A DNA stretch of 64,000 nucleotides from Aureimonas populi (GCF_017815515.1 NZ_CP072611.1:186001-250000), one strand, 5' to 3'; shown: positions 17,052 through 26,162, counted from the first letter of the stretch. Numbers and translations: made by a program. The notes: a model not told the origin generated them from the letters alone.

Positions 17052-17256
17052 TGAAGCAAGCTGGGCGTCCAGGCTCGGGACTCATTGTTCGAAGGAATCG
17101 AAGGCCACGACGAGGGCGTCGGGCGGTTGAGAATCGAGGGGTTGAATCAGGTCGCCGTGGGGCGGCGGGTTGGGTGGTTCTCGTTGAGATGCGCGCTATC
17201 TATGCTGCGGCAGGAAAGCTTGATGACGAGCTTTGCGGGGCAGAAGGATGAGGGCG

Positions 17257-19914
17257 ATGCGGTCGATCGAGCACCGGAGGGTCACCACCATCCTTGGCGG
17301 GCTGGTCGCCCTTCTCGGCATCGGCCTTGGCGGCGCGGGGGCCTGGCTCGCCGTAGTCGGAGGCTCGTTCTACTACGTCCTCGCCGGCCTTGCCCTTCTC
17401 GCAACCGGCATTCTCATCATCCGGCGCATGAAGGCGGCGCTTCTCGTCTATGCGCTCTTCCTCCTCGCCACCCTCCTGTGGGCGCTGTGGGAGGTCGGCT
17501 TCGACTGGTGGGCGCTCGCCGCTCGCGGCGGCTTCCTGGTCGTGCTGGGCGCGATCCTTCTCCTGCCTGTCGTGACGCGCCGCCTCGGCGTCCAGGACCT
17601 GCGTGATGCCGTGGACGGGCGAAAGGTCCATGCCACCGCCCGCAGCGGCGGCGGACTGGCTCTTGCCTGCGCGCTCGGTCTGGCGGCGGTCGTGGCCATC
17701 GCCTCGGCGCTCTCCGACCAGCACCGGGTGGAGGGCCGCTTCGAGGCGGCAGAGGGCGCCGCACCCGATGCCCGCGGCGTGCCGGACGGCGAATGGCACG
17801 CCTATGGGCGAACGTCCGACGGACAGCGCTACTCCCCGCTCGCCCAGATCACCCCGGCGAATGTCGATGGCCTGGAGGTCGCCTGGCAGTTCCACACCGG
17901 CGATGTCAGCGAGCCCGGCGATCCCGAGGAGACCACGTTCCAGGTCACGCCGCTCAAGATCGGCGAGCGGCTGTTCCTGTGCACGCCGCACCAGTCCGTG
18001 ATCGCGCTCGATGCCGTGACGGGCGAGGAAATCTGGCGCTACGACCCGCAGATTCGCGGCGAACTGGCGCTCCAGCACCTGACGTGCCGGGGCCTGTCCT
18101 ACCAGGCGCCGGGCGTGGAGCGCACCAGCGCGCCCGCGCAGCCCGCCCTCCCCGGCGCGAGCGAGGCGGGGGCGGTCCCCGTGCCTCCCGCCGGCTCGCA
18201 GATCACCCGTGGAACGGTGAACGGCGAGCAGCCCTCCACGTTCGAAGGCTCGCCCGACGGCGCGTCCGATGCAGCCGATGGCCAGACGCAAGCCGCCGAT
18301 CCGGCGGAGACGGTTGCCGGCACCCTGGCGCGCCCCGTGCCCGACATGCCCGTCGCCAGCCAGGGCGGGACAGCCCTCGCCACTTGTGCCAATGGCAGGC
18401 TCTTCATGCCGACCGCCGATGGGCGCGTGATCGCGCTCGATCCCGAGGCCGGGGCTGTCTGCTCCGATTTCGGCGGCGGCGACGGCCAGATCGACCTGTG
18501 GGCGAACATGCCGGTGGTCAATCCGGGCTCGTATTACTCCACCTCTCCGGTCGTCGTCACCGCGAACGTCATCATCGTGGGCGGAACCGTGCTCGACAAC
18601 GTCTCGACCAACGAGGCGTCCGGTGTCATCCGCGCCTTCGACATCGATACCGGCGACCTCGTCTGGAATTGGGACTCCGGCAATCCGGAAGCCACCGCGC
18701 CGCTCGCGGCCGGGGAGACCTATACGCCGAACTCGCCCAATTCCTGGTCCATCTCGAGCGTGGACGAGACGCTCGGCCTCGTCTACGTGCCGCTGGGCAA
18801 CCAGCCGCCGGACCAGTGGGGCGGCAACCGCTCCGAGAGCGTCGAGCGCTATTCCTCCGCCGTGGTCGCGCTCGACATCGCCACAGGCGAGGCGCGCTGG
18901 GCGTTCCAGACCGTGCATCACGATCTGTGGGACTACGACGTGCCCTCGCAGCCCTCGCTGGTGGACCTGACGATCGGCGGAGAAACCGTTCCCGCGCTCG
19001 TCCAGCCCACCAAGCAGGGCGAGCTCTATGTGCTGGACCGGCGCACCGGCGAGCCCATTCTTCCCGTCACCGAAAGGCCCGCGCCGCAGGGCGCGGCAGA
19101 GGGCGATTTCACCGCCGCCACGCAGCCCGTCTCCGCACTCTCCTTCGACCCGCCGCCGCTTCGCGAGAAGGACATGTGGGGCGCGACCTTGTTCGACCAG
19201 CTCGCCTGCCGCATCGCCTTCCACTCCTATCGATACGAAGGCCGCTACACGCCGCCCTCCGAAGAAGGCTCCATCATCTATCCCGGCAATTTCGGCGTCT
19301 TCAACTGGGGCTCGGTGGCGATCGACCCGGTCCGGCAGATGGCCTTCACCACGCCGGCCTATCTCGCCTTCACCTCGCGGCTCATCCCGCGCGAGGACGA
19401 CACCTCGCTCGTCGCCAACCGGGAACCGCCGCAGGGAGCGCTCCCGGCGCTGAACGAGAATTTCGGGGCGCCCTTCGCGGTGGAGATGGGACCGCTCCTC
19501 TCCCCGCTCGGCCTGCCGTGCCAGTCTCCCCCATGGGGCTATGTCGCGGGGGCGGATCTCACCACGGGCGAGATCGTCTGGATGCACAGGAACGGCACCG
19601 TGCGCGATGCCTCGCCGCTGCCCCTGCCCTTCCGCATGGGCGTTCCCAGCCTCGGCGGCCCACTGGTCACGGCCGGGGGCGTCGCCTTCCTCTCCGGCAC
19701 GATCGACTACTATGTCCGCGCCTACGATGTCTCGAACGGCGAGCAGCTCTGGCAGCATCGCCTGCCGGCGGGCGGCCAGTCGACGCCCATGACCTATAGC
19801 GGGGCCGACGGGCGGCAGTATCTGCTGGTGGTGGCCGGGGGGCACGGCTCGCTCGGCACCAGGCGGGGCGATTCCGTCATCGCCTATGCGCTGCCCGGCG
19901 GCGAGGGAAACTAG
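17257..19914 (+). CDS. gcd: Membrane-bound PQQ-dependent glucose dehydrogenase
   Basis: The 885-residue protein has five hydrophobic segments in residues 1-150 (quinone-reducing anchor). A periplasmic PQQ beta-propeller follows, with GEWHAYGRTSDGQRYSPL, NVDGLEVAWQFHTGD, TVHHDLWDYDVPSQPSLVDL and GNFGVFNWGSVAIDPVRQ. It oxidises glucose and other aldoses to lactones in the periplasm and passes electrons to ubiquinone. An Ala/Pro-rich stretch of about 85 residues (289-374) interrupts the propeller between the CRGLSY and ATCANGRLF blocks, longer than in usual Gcd. The start at 17257 is chosen for the AAGGA eight bases upstream; 17248 is possible. No PQQ synthesis genes are in the window. Confidence 0.9.
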   Translation: MRSIEHRRVTTILGGLVALLGIGLGGAGAWLAVVGGSFYYVLAGLALLATGILIIRRMKAALLVYALFLLATLLWALWEVGFDWWALAARGGFLVVLGAILLLPVVTRRLGVQDLRDAVDGRKVHATARSGGGLALACALGLAAVVAIASALSDQHRVEGRFEAAEGAAPDARGVPDGEWHAYGRTSDGQRYSPLAQITPANVDGLEVAWQFHTGDVSEPGDPEETTFQVTPLKIGERLFLCTPHQSVIALDAVTGEEIWRYDPQIRGELALQHLTCRGLSYQAPGVERTSAPAQPALPGASEAGAVPVPPAGSQITRGTVNGEQPSTFEGSPDGASDAADGQTQAADPAETVAGTLARPVPDMPVASQGGTALATCANGRLFMPTADGRVIALDPEAGAVCSDFGGGDGQIDLWANMPVVNPGSYYSTSPVVVTANVIIVGGTVLDNVSTNEASGVIRAFDIDTGDLVWNWDSGNPEATAPLAAGETYTPNSPNSWSISSVDETLGLVYVPLGNQPPDQWGGNRSESVERYSSAVVALDIATGEARWAFQTVHHDLWDYDVPSQPSLVDLTIGGETVPALVQPTKQGELYVLDRRTGEPILPVTERPAPQGAAEGDFTAATQPVSALSFDPPPLREKDMWGATLFDQLACRIAFHSYRYEGRYTPPSEEGSIIYPGNFGVFNWGSVAIDPVRQMAFTTPAYLAFTSRLIPREDDTSLVANREPPQGALPALNENFGAPFAVEMGPLLSPLGLPCQSPPWGYVAGADLTTGEIVWMHRNGTVRDASPLPLPFRMGVPSLGGPLVTAGGVAFLSGTIDYYVRAYDVSNGEQLWQHRLPAGGQSTPMTYSGADGRQYLLVVAGGHGSLGTRRGDSVIAYALPGGEGN

Positions 19915-19924
19915 CGGCTCGTTC

Positions 19925-19945
19925 GGCCCGCCGTGAGGGCGGGCC
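19925..19945. terminator. Bidirectional hairpin between gcd and the peptide ABC operon
   Basis: GGCCCGCC, a short GTGAG loop and GGCGGGCC form an 8-bp stem 10 bases after the gcd stop and just past the end of the convergent ATPase gene. There is no clear T-run on either side, so it may work in both directions but weakly. Confidence 0.55.
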
Positions 19946-19957
19946 ACGAGGGAGCGC

Positions 19958-20770
19958 CTACCCGTCGAGCCGCCGCGCGCTGGCGAGCAGTTCACGCGTA
20001 TAGGCCTCGCGCGGCGCCCGGAAGAGGGTCGCGCCGTCCTCCACCTCGACGATCCGCCCGGCCCGCATCACCGCCACGCGGTCGGCCACGGCCTCCACCA
20101 CGGCGAGGTCGTGGCTGATGAAGAGATAGGTCAGCGAGAAGCGTCTCTTGAGGTCGTCCAGCAGAACCAGAACCTGCGCCTGGACGGAGACGTCGAGCGC
20201 GGACACCGGCTCGTCGAGGACGACGACCGCGGCTTCGGCCGCCAGCGCCCGCGCGATGGCGATGCGCTGCGCCTGGCCGCCGGAGAACTCGTGCGCGAAC
20301 CGGTCGAGCGCCGCCGGGTCCATGTCCACCGCGCGCATCAGCTCGGCCATCCGTTCGGCCCGGGCGCCCTCTTCCGCCAGCCCCGCGACCCGTTTCAGGA
20401 CACCGCCGAGGATGCGGCGGATGGTTTTGCGCGGGTTCAGGGAGGCGATCGGGTCCTGGAAGACGTACTGGATCGCCCGCCCGTAGGCGCGCGGTCCGGC
20501 CGCGCGCAGGCTTGCAGCATCGCGCCCCTCGATCTCGAAGCGCCCGCCGGTCGGCTCCACGAGCCCCACCAGCATGCGCGCCAGCGTCGACTTACCCGAG
20601 CCCGACTCGCCGACGATCGCCAGCGTCTCGCCCCGCTCGACCGTAAGCGACACGCCGGCCACCGCTTCCACCGGCGGGCGCCGGCGAGACAGGAAGCCGC
20701 CGCTGCCCGGATACGTCTTGCGCGCGTCCTCCACGAGGATCGCGGGAATGGCCCTCCCCGGCTCGTTCAT
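19958..20770 (-). CDS. Peptide/nickel-type ABC transporter ATPase (DppF-like)
   Basis: The 270-residue ATPase has Walker A GESGSGKST, the Q-loop with IQYVFQDPIASLNPRKT (oligopeptide-transporter type), signature FSGGQAQR, Walker B VVVLDEPVSALDVSVQAQ and H-loop FISHDLAVVEAVADRV. It is last in a leftward operon of binding protein, DppB, DppC/DppD and DppF. Its ATG (20770) overlaps the stop of the upstream ATPase (20767). It lacks the usual C-terminal ABC_tran_C extension with a cysteine cluster seen in many DppF proteins. Energises import of a peptide, metal chelate or glycoside; substrate not identifiable. Confidence 0.88.
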   Translation of the reverse strand: MNEPGRAIPAILVEDARKTYPGSGGFLSRRRPPVEAVAGVSLTVERGETLAIVGESGSGKSTLARMLVGLVEPTGGRFEIEGRDAASLRAAGPRAYGRAIQYVFQDPIASLNPRKTIRRILGGVLKRVAGLAEEGARAERMAELMRAVDMDPAALDRFAHEFSGGQAQRIAIARALAAEAAVVVLDEPVSALDVSVQAQVLVLLDDLKRRFSLTYLFISHDLAVVEAVADRVAVMRAGRIVEVEDGATLFRAPREAYTRELLASARRLDG

Positions 20771-21732
20771 GAAGGCGCTCCGTGCTGCCGGCGCACCCGG
20801 TCTAGAAAGGCGCGGCCCTCGCCGAGCCGGGGCACCGCGGCGATCAGGCGGCGCGTATAGGCGTGCGAGGGGGTCCGCAAAACCGTCTCCGTCTCGCCGG
20901 CCTCCACGATCTCGCCGCCGCGCATCACGGCCACCCGGTCGCACATGCCCGCGACCACGCCGAAATCATGGGTGATCAGAAGCAGGGCGAGATCGCGCTC
21001 GCGCCGCAGCGCCGTCAGAAGGTCGAGGATCTTCGCCTGCACGGTCACGTCCAGCGCGGTGGTGGGCTCGTCGGCGACGAGGATGTCCGGCTCGCCCGCC
21101 AGCGCCATGGCGATGCCGATCCGCTGGCGCTGGCCGCCCGAAAGCTCGTGCGGATAGGCGTCGAAGCGATCAGCCGCGCCGCTTATGCCGACCCGCTCCA
21201 TCAGCTCCACCGCCCTTTGCCGCGCGCTCTCGCCCCCGCCCGCGTGGAGACGCACCGCCTCCGCCACCTGGCGGCCGACCGGCATCTGCGGGTGCAGCGT
21301 CGTCAGCGGATCCTGGAAGACATAGGCGATGCGCCGCCCGCGAACGGCCTTCGTCAGCGTGGGCGAAGCGAGAAGGTCCTGGCCGTCCAGCCGAACGGCG
21401 CCGCCTGTGACGAGCGCCGGCGGCGAGGCGACGAGCCCGGCGAGCGACAGGGCCGTCACGCTCTTGCCCGAGCCGGATTCGCCGATCAGCCCAAGGCATT
21501 CGCCCGGCCGCAGCTCGAAGGAGACGCCCCGCACCGCGGGCGAGACGTGCCTGCCGGAGCGGAACCCGACGGAAAGCCCCGCAACGTCCAGGAGCGCGTC
21601 GCGCGCCTTCGCCTCCGGCACCGCGCCCTCGCGCCGCACCTGCGTCGTGGCCTGCGGGCGCGTCAGCGCGCCGGAGCGCAGGCGCGGATCGAGCACGTCG
21701 CGGATGCCGTCGCCCAGGAGGTTGATGCTCAT
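20767..21732 (-). CDS. Peptide-type ABC transporter ATPase (DppD-like), 3' part of a broken permease-ATPase fusion
   Basis: The ATPase has Walker A GESGSGKSVTA, IAYVFQDPLTTLHPQMPVG, signature LSGGQRQR, Walker B ILVADEPTTALDVTVQ and H-loop LITHDFGVVAGMCDRV. The first 22 residues from the ATG at 21732 (MSINLLGDGIRDVLDPRLRS) are not ATPase but the conserved C-terminus of a DppC permease. No stop separates the two, so the ancestral gene was a permease-ATPase fusion. A one-base loss near 21814 now puts the permease part in another frame. That frame happens to stop in an ATGA with this ATG, so the 321-residue ATPase could still be made by coupled re-initiation. Confidence 0.75.
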   Translation of the reverse strand: MSINLLGDGIRDVLDPRLRSGALTRPQATTQVRREGAVPEAKARDALLDVAGLSVGFRSGRHVSPAVRGVSFELRPGECLGLIGESGSGKSVTALSLAGLVASPPALVTGGAVRLDGQDLLASPTLTKAVRGRRIAYVFQDPLTTLHPQMPVGRQVAEAVRLHAGGGESARQRAVELMERVGISGAADRFDAYPHELSGGQRQRIGIAMALAGEPDILVADEPTTALDVTVQAKILDLLTALRRERDLALLLITHDFGVVAGMCDRVAVMRGGEIVEAGETETVLRTPSHAYTRRLIAAVPRLGEGRAFLDRVRRQHGAPS

Positions 21733-22547
21733 GACGAGCGCGAAAATGGCAAGGCCCGGCACCAGCGCCACATGAGGAGCGACGAAGAGCTGCGCCCGCG
21801 CCTGCCCAGCATCGACCCGAGATCGGCGGCGGGCGGCTGCGCGCCGAGCCCGAGAAAGGAAAGGCCCGCCGTCTCCAGGATCATCCACCCGACGGTGGAC
21901 GACATGGCCACCACGATGACCGGCAGGACGCCCGGCAGGATCTCGGTGAAGAGCACGGCGACCGGCCCCTTGCCGGACAGGCGCGCCGCATCCACGAAAG
22001 GCTGGCGCGACAGCCCGATCACCGCGCCGCGGATGTTCCGCGCGAAGAAGGGGATGTTGACGATGGCGATGGCGTAGAGCGCGTTGACGAGGCCGGGCCC
22101 GAGCACCGCCACGATGGCGAGCGCGAGAAGGATGTAGGGAAACGCCATCAGCATGTCGACGAGGCGCATCAGCACGCTGTCCGTCCACCGGCCCGCAAAG
22201 CCTGCCAGAAGCCCGATCAGCGAACCGAAAAGGGCCGCCACAAGCGTCGCCCCGATGCCGACCGCCAGCGAGACGCGCGTGCCGTGGAGAAGCCGCGCCA
22301 GCATGTCGCGCCCGAGATGATCGGTGCCGAGCGGATGGCCAGCCGAGAAGAGCGGCTGGAGGCGGTTGGCCGGCGCCGTCGCGTCCGGGTGCGGCAGGGG
22401 CAGCAGCGGGGCGAGGAGCGCGGCCCCGGCGAAGAGGACGAAAACCAGCAGACCGAGCGCCGACAGGCGATTGGCCAGAAGCAGCCGCAGAGAGCCGGGG
22501 CGCGGCGGCGCGGCGGCCGCCTGCGCGGGGTGGCTGAGCGCCGTCAC
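21729..22547 (-). pseudogene. Peptide-type ABC permease (DppC-like), frameshifted 5' part of a permease-ATPase fusion
   Basis: GTG at 22547 overlaps the stop of the upstream permease (GTGA). The frame reads a normal DppC: N-terminal helix GLLVFVLFAGAALLAPLLPL, HPLGTDHLGRDMLARLLHGT (about 70-89), the coupling region FVDAARLSGKGPVAVLFTEI, then ILETAGLSFLGLGAQPPAAD and LGSMLG. After that it turns into RRGRSSSSLLMWRW and stops at 21729. The expected continuation ARAQLFVAPHVALVPGLAIF is intact in the adjacent frame. Restoring one G (GGGCAGGCG to GGGCGAGGCG, near 21814) rebuilds it. As read, the last membrane helix is lost, so the transporter is probably impaired unless the gap is a sequencing error. 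Confidence 0.75.
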
Positions 22548-23491
22548 GATTTCAGCCTCGGGTCGAGGCTCGCCTGCGCCACGTCCGCCAGAAGGTTCAC
22601 CAGCACATAGGAGGCGGCGACGACGAGCACGCCGCCCTGCACCAGCAGGATGTCGCGCTGCGCCACGGCGTTGACGAGCATGGCGCCGATCCCGGGCCAC
22701 TGGAACACCGTCTCCACATAGACTGCGCCGCCGAGCACGAAGCCGGCCTGAAGGCCGATCACCGGAATCACCTGGACGAGCGCGGCGCGAAGCGCGTGGC
22801 GGCCGATGACGGCGCGCTCCGACAGCCCCTTGGCCCTGGCCGTGCGCACGAAATCCTGCCTCAGCACTTCCAGCATGGCCCCGCGCGTCAGGCGCGCGAT
22901 AATGCCCGCGGCGATCACCGCGAGCGTGATGGAGGGAAGGACCAGATGGTGCAGGAGGTCGGCCAGGTCGCCGCCGCCATACACCGCATACATGCCCGAG
23001 GCGGGAAACAGGCGCCAGCGAACGGCGAAGAGCAGGATGAGAATGAGCCCGAGCAGGAAGGCGGGCGTGGAGATGCCGACGAGCACGAGGAAGGTGACGA
23101 TCCGGTCCGCCCAGCCGAACTGCCGCGCGGCCGAGACGATGCCGGCCAGAAGCCCGAGGATGGAGGCCAGCACCAGCGAGGTGCCGGCGAGGATCAGCGT
23201 CGCGGCGAAGCGCTCCGACACCTCGTCCAGCACCGGGCGGTTCAGCGCATAGGAGCGGCCGAGATCGCCCTGCACGAGATTCCCGGCCCAGGCGAGATAT
23301 TGCTCGGGCAGCGACCGGTCGAGCCCGAGATCGGCGTTGAGGCGCGCCACGTTCTCGGGCGTGGCGTAGGAGCCGAGGATCGCAAGCGCCGTGTCGCCCG
23401 GTATCATCGCCATGATCGCAAAGACGATCACGGACAGCCCGACGAGCACCGGGATGGCGGCGAGAAGGCGCTTGGCGGCGTAGGCGACCAT
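22544..23491 (-). CDS. Peptide-type ABC transporter permease (DppB-like)
   Basis: The 315-residue inner-membrane protein starts MVAYAAKRLLAAIPVLVGLS, the classic DppB first helix. DLGLDRSLPEQYLAWAGNLV and GDLGRSY (about 74-99) are the periplasmic signature of this family. The coupling segment FVRTARAKGLSERAVIGRHA lies near 205-224. It ends in LDPRLKS, overlapping the next permease start by four bases. With the DppC-like half it forms the channel of the importer encoded at 19958-25063. Confidence 0.9.
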   Translation of the reverse strand: MVAYAAKRLLAAIPVLVGLSVIVFAIMAMIPGDTALAILGSYATPENVARLNADLGLDRSLPEQYLAWAGNLVQGDLGRSYALNRPVLDEVSERFAATLILAGTSLVLASILGLLAGIVSAARQFGWADRIVTFLVLVGISTPAFLLGLILILLFAVRWRLFPASGMYAVYGGGDLADLLHHLVLPSITLAVIAAGIIARLTRGAMLEVLRQDFVRTARAKGLSERAVIGRHALRAALVQVIPVIGLQAGFVLGGAVYVETVFQWPGIGAMLVNAVAQRDILLVQGGVLVVAASYVLVNLLADVAQASLDPRLKS

Positions 23492-23500
23492 GCCGGCCCG

Positions 23501-25063
23501 TCAGTTCTTGGCGACCGAGCGAAGCTGCAGGGTGAAGTCCGGCTGGAGGACGAGGCCGGACACGCGGCTGCTCGTCACCGCGTTCTGGCGCCAGTGCGCG
23601 CCGAAAAGCCACGGCGCCTCCTCATGCACCAGCGCCTGCACCTGCCGATAGATCTCGCCGCGCTCCGCCTCCGCGGTGACGACGCGCGCCCGGTCCAGCA
23701 GTTCGTCGAGCTGCGGGTTGGCGTAGTATCCCGAATTGAACCCGCCCTCCTCCGGCAGCGCGTCGGAATGGAGCGTGAGGGAGGGAAGCGTGTCGGGGTC
23801 GTTGGTCATCCAGGCCATCTGCGCCATGTCGCCCTGCCCCGCCAGCCCCGCGTTCACGCGCGCGAGATAGGCGTTCCACTCATAGGTTTCGATCGAGACG
23901 TTCAGCCCCACGGCGGCCAGATCGGCCTGGATCGCCGTCGCCATCGGCACCGGGTCGAGCATCCCCGAGCCCCCCTCGGTGACGAGGAAGCGCAGGCTCG
24001 CGCCCTCCGCGCCGGCCTCCGCCAGCAACTGGCGCGCCCGCTCCGGGTCGTGCGGCCAGGGTGCGACATCCGGGTTGTAGGCCCAGTCGAAGGCGGGCGG
24101 GATGGGCCCCGCCGCCACCGATGCCGTTCCCTGCAGGACGTTGTCCACGAGGCTCTGCTTGTCCACGGCCAGATTCACCACCTGGCGTACGCGCGGGTCG
24201 GCGAAGGGGCCCTCGCGGGTGTTGAGGATCAGGAACCAGACATGCGGCCCCACCGCCTCGTGCAGTTCGAAAGCCGGGTCGTCCGCAAACAGCGTGATGT
24301 TGTCGGGCGGGGTCTCCACGAGCACGTCGATGCCGCCCGACAGCATTTCGGCAACGCGCGTGTTGGCGTCCGCCACGGGCCGGAAGACCACCGCCTCCAG
24401 CGCCGGGGCGCCGCCCCAGTAATCGGGGTTGGCGGCCAGCACCACGCGCTGGTTGGCGATCCATTCGGCGAAGCGGAAGGGGCCCGTGCCGGAGGGCTGG
24501 CGGCCGAAGCCTTCCCCCGCCGCCTCCACGCCGGCGGGCGAGACGATGGCGCCCACGGGCAGCGCCAGATTGTTCAGGAACGGCGCATAGGGCTCCTCCA
24601 GGCGGAACTCGACCGTCATCGGGTCCACCACCCTCACCTCCTCCACCGTCGAGAACTGGAAGGCGAGCGGGAAAGGCCCTGTCTCGTGGAAGGGATGGGC
24701 CTCGTCCAGCATCCTGTCGAAGGTGAACTTCACCGCCTCGGCATCGAAGGGCGAGCCGTCGTGGAAGGTCACGTCCGGCCGCAGATCGAACGTATAGGTC
24801 AGCCCGTCCTGCGAAATCTCCCAGGCGGTGGCCAGCGCCGGTTCGAGGTCGAGCGTGCCGGTCGCATAGCGCACCAGCCCTTCGTAGATGTTCGTCGTGA
24901 TGCGGAAATCGTTCGCCGCCGTCACCTGCTGCGGGTCGAGCGACTGTGGCTCGGCGATCTGCCCGACGACGAGGACGCCGGGCGGCGTTTGCGCCGCCGC
25001 CGGAACCGTCATGGCGAAGCTTGCAGCCAGCGCGAATGCGGTCTTCCAGCCTTTTACCGACAT
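23501..25063 (-). CDS. Peptide/nickel-type ABC transporter periplasmic binding protein (SBP family 5)
   Basis: The 520-residue protein has a Sec signal peptide (about residues 1-25, FALAASFAMTVPAAAQ). The ATG at 25063 is preceded by AGGGAGAGG. Family-5 blocks are PQSLDPQQVTAANDFRITTN, NIYEGLVRY, LRPDVTFHDGSPFDAEAVKF and TGPFRFAEWIANQRVVLAAN, with a C-terminal YRQVQALVHEEAPWLF. It captures the ligand for the DppBCDF-like importer encoded downstream and heads that operon. Peptides, glycosides, opines or metal chelates are all known ligands for this family, and no neighbouring enzyme settles the choice. Confidence 0.9.
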   Translation of the reverse strand: MSVKGWKTAFALAASFAMTVPAAAQTPPGVLVVGQIAEPQSLDPQQVTAANDFRITTNIYEGLVRYATGTLDLEPALATAWEISQDGLTYTFDLRPDVTFHDGSPFDAEAVKFTFDRMLDEAHPFHETGPFPLAFQFSTVEEVRVVDPMTVEFRLEEPYAPFLNNLALPVGAIVSPAGVEAAGEGFGRQPSGTGPFRFAEWIANQRVVLAANPDYWGGAPALEAVVFRPVADANTRVAEMLSGGIDVLVETPPDNITLFADDPAFELHEAVGPHVWFLILNTREGPFADPRVRQVVNLAVDKQSLVDNVLQGTASVAAGPIPPAFDWAYNPDVAPWPHDPERARQLLAEAGAEGASLRFLVTEGGSGMLDPVPMATAIQADLAAVGLNVSIETYEWNAYLARVNAGLAGQGDMAQMAWMTNDPDTLPSLTLHSDALPEEGGFNSGYYANPQLDELLDRARVVTAEAERGEIYRQVQALVHEEAPWLFGAHWRQNAVTSSRVSGLVLQPDFTLQLRSVAKN

Positions 25064-25167
25064 GCCCTCTCCCTTCTGCCAAGCACGTTGCCGGCCTGGC
25101 AACGAGCAGAGATTAAGGCAATTGTCCGCGATGGAAACCCTTCCGGCCCGCATCGGGAGCGGCTGTC

Positions 25168-25773
25168 TCAGGCCCCTCGGGCGGCGGAAGGTGCCCCGGC
25201 CAGGCTCAGCTCGGATGCGACCTCGAGCCCCCGGTCCTGGTGAACGGCGGTTCCTTGCGGCGGGGTGTGGGCGGCCAGAACGCGGTCCCGCTCGCGCACC
25301 AGTTCGGCGATGCGCGGCTCATGGGCCACGAACATCGCCGTCAGCCACCGGTTCACCAGATAGGACGGTCGCGGCATGTGCAGGTCGAAGCGCGACAAAA
25401 GCGGCACCGTCGCTTCCGCATCCGCCCAGTCGTCCCCCACCACCCATTGGTTGACGGTGAAGATGCGCAGGGGCCGGCCGCTGGAATCGACGCCGATGGC
25501 GGCGAGGTGATGCACCGGTCCCTCGCGCCCGGCAGGGCGCAGGAAGCAGTGGAAATGGCCGTGCTCGCCCGAACCGTCCGTCGCCGGATGGCAATGGTAG
25601 AACCATTGCGCGCCGCTCTGCGGATCGTACACGTCTCCGGGCGGGTAGTGCTCCCAGGCGGTGATCGAGGCAACGCCGGCAAAGGTCTCGCTCAATATGT
25701 TGAGCCCGCCCTTGGCCAGAACGGCCTCGCAGAAGGCGATCTCCCTCAGCGCGTGCTCGCGCGCCTCGCTCAA
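25168..25773 (-). CDS. DUF6969-family protein of unknown function
   Basis: The 201-residue protein starts at TTG 25773, with GGAGG eight bases upstream and a TTGA overlap with the stop of the upstream Pro-rich gene. Blocks AWEHYPPGDVYDPQSGAQWF (about 49-68), GEHGHFHCFLRP and IFTVNQWVVGDDW, with many His and aromatic residues, match the DUF6969 family. No signal peptide or membrane segment is seen. No enzymatic function is known to me. It is last in the run sulfurtransferase (separate promoter possible), YeeE transporter, Pro-rich exported protein, DUF6969, so a role linked to thiosulfate or sulfur handling is a guess from context only. Confidence 0.65.
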   Translation of the reverse strand: MSEAREHALREIAFCEAVLAKGGLNILSETFAGVASITAWEHYPPGDVYDPQSGAQWFYHCHPATDGSGEHGHFHCFLRPAGREGPVHHLAAIGVDSSGRPLRIFTVNQWVVGDDWADAEATVPLLSRFDLHMPRPSYLVNRWLTAMFVAHEPRIAELVRERDRVLAAHTPPQGTAVHQDRGLEVASELSLAGAPSAARGA

Positions 25774-26162
25774 GAGGCGCCTCCGACCATGAGGTCCGGC
25801 GCCTCCTGCCCCGGCGGCAGGGGAAGCGGCGGCGGGGGTGGGGGCGCCAGCCCCGGCCCGGCCTCGGGCGGGCGGGCCGGCGGCGGGGGCGGCGGTGCGA
25901 GCGCTCCGGCCGCGCACGGGGCGGGCGCAGGCGGCGGGGGCGGGGGCGCAAGGCCCGGCGCCCCCGCCGCGCAGGGAGATGCGGGCGCCGGCGGTGCGCC
26001 TGCCGAGCAGGGCGCGGCGGCCGCGCAGGGCGAACTGCCGCCGGCGGCCGAGCCTTGCGCGGTCGGGCGCTCGGGCACGGGATGGGAAAGGTGGTCGACG
26101 GCGATGGCGGCCGTGGTCGCGGCCAGCGCCGCGCCGAACAGAAGCGTGTTGCGCGCGCTCAT
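25770..26162 (-). CDS. Small exported Pro/Ala/Cys-rich protein
   Basis: The 130-residue protein begins with a hydrophobic segment (MSARNTLLFGAALAATTAAI) that could be a signal peptide or anchor. The rest is low complexity: three LAPPPPPP runs and four cysteines spaced through Pro/Ala stretches (SSPCAAAAPCSAGAPPAP and similar). The reading frame is supported by exact overlaps on both sides: its ATG overlaps the YeeE stop (26159-26162) and its stop overlaps the DUF6969 start. I recognise no family. Possible roles are a periplasmic thiol carrier for the neighbouring sulfur genes, a cell-wall spanning linker, or a non-functional filler. Confidence 0.6.
   Translation of the reverse strand: MSARNTLLFGAALAATTAAIAVDHLSHPVPERPTAQGSAAGGSSPCAAAAPCSAGAPPAPASPCAAGAPGLAPPPPPPAPAPCAAGALAPPPPPPARPPEAGPGLAPPPPPPLPLPPGQEAPDLMVGGAS

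Noticed and set aside
17052..17256. Possible small gene between the flavin reductase-like gene and gcd
   Set aside because: Short frames there have no ribosome site or family similarity; treated as intergenic.
17200..19995. Long minus-strand open frame of about 930 codons opposite gcd
   Set aside because: Antisense shadow of the glucose dehydrogenase gene; no recognisable domain and unnatural composition.
21729..21732. ATGA junction read as a normal permease-ATPase gene boundary
   Set aside because: The permease frame ends in a non-family tail, and the true permease C-terminus sits in the ATPase frame, so the overlap is coincidental to a frameshift.
21805..21820. Programmed ribosomal frameshift joining permease and ATPase
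   Set aside because: No slippery heptamer or downstream structure typical of programmed shifts is seen; a one-base deletion or read error explains it better.
25790..26060. CRISPR-like or tandem DNA repeat array
   Set aside because: The repetition is codon-level Pro/Ala low complexity within an exported protein gene, without regular repeat-spacer units.
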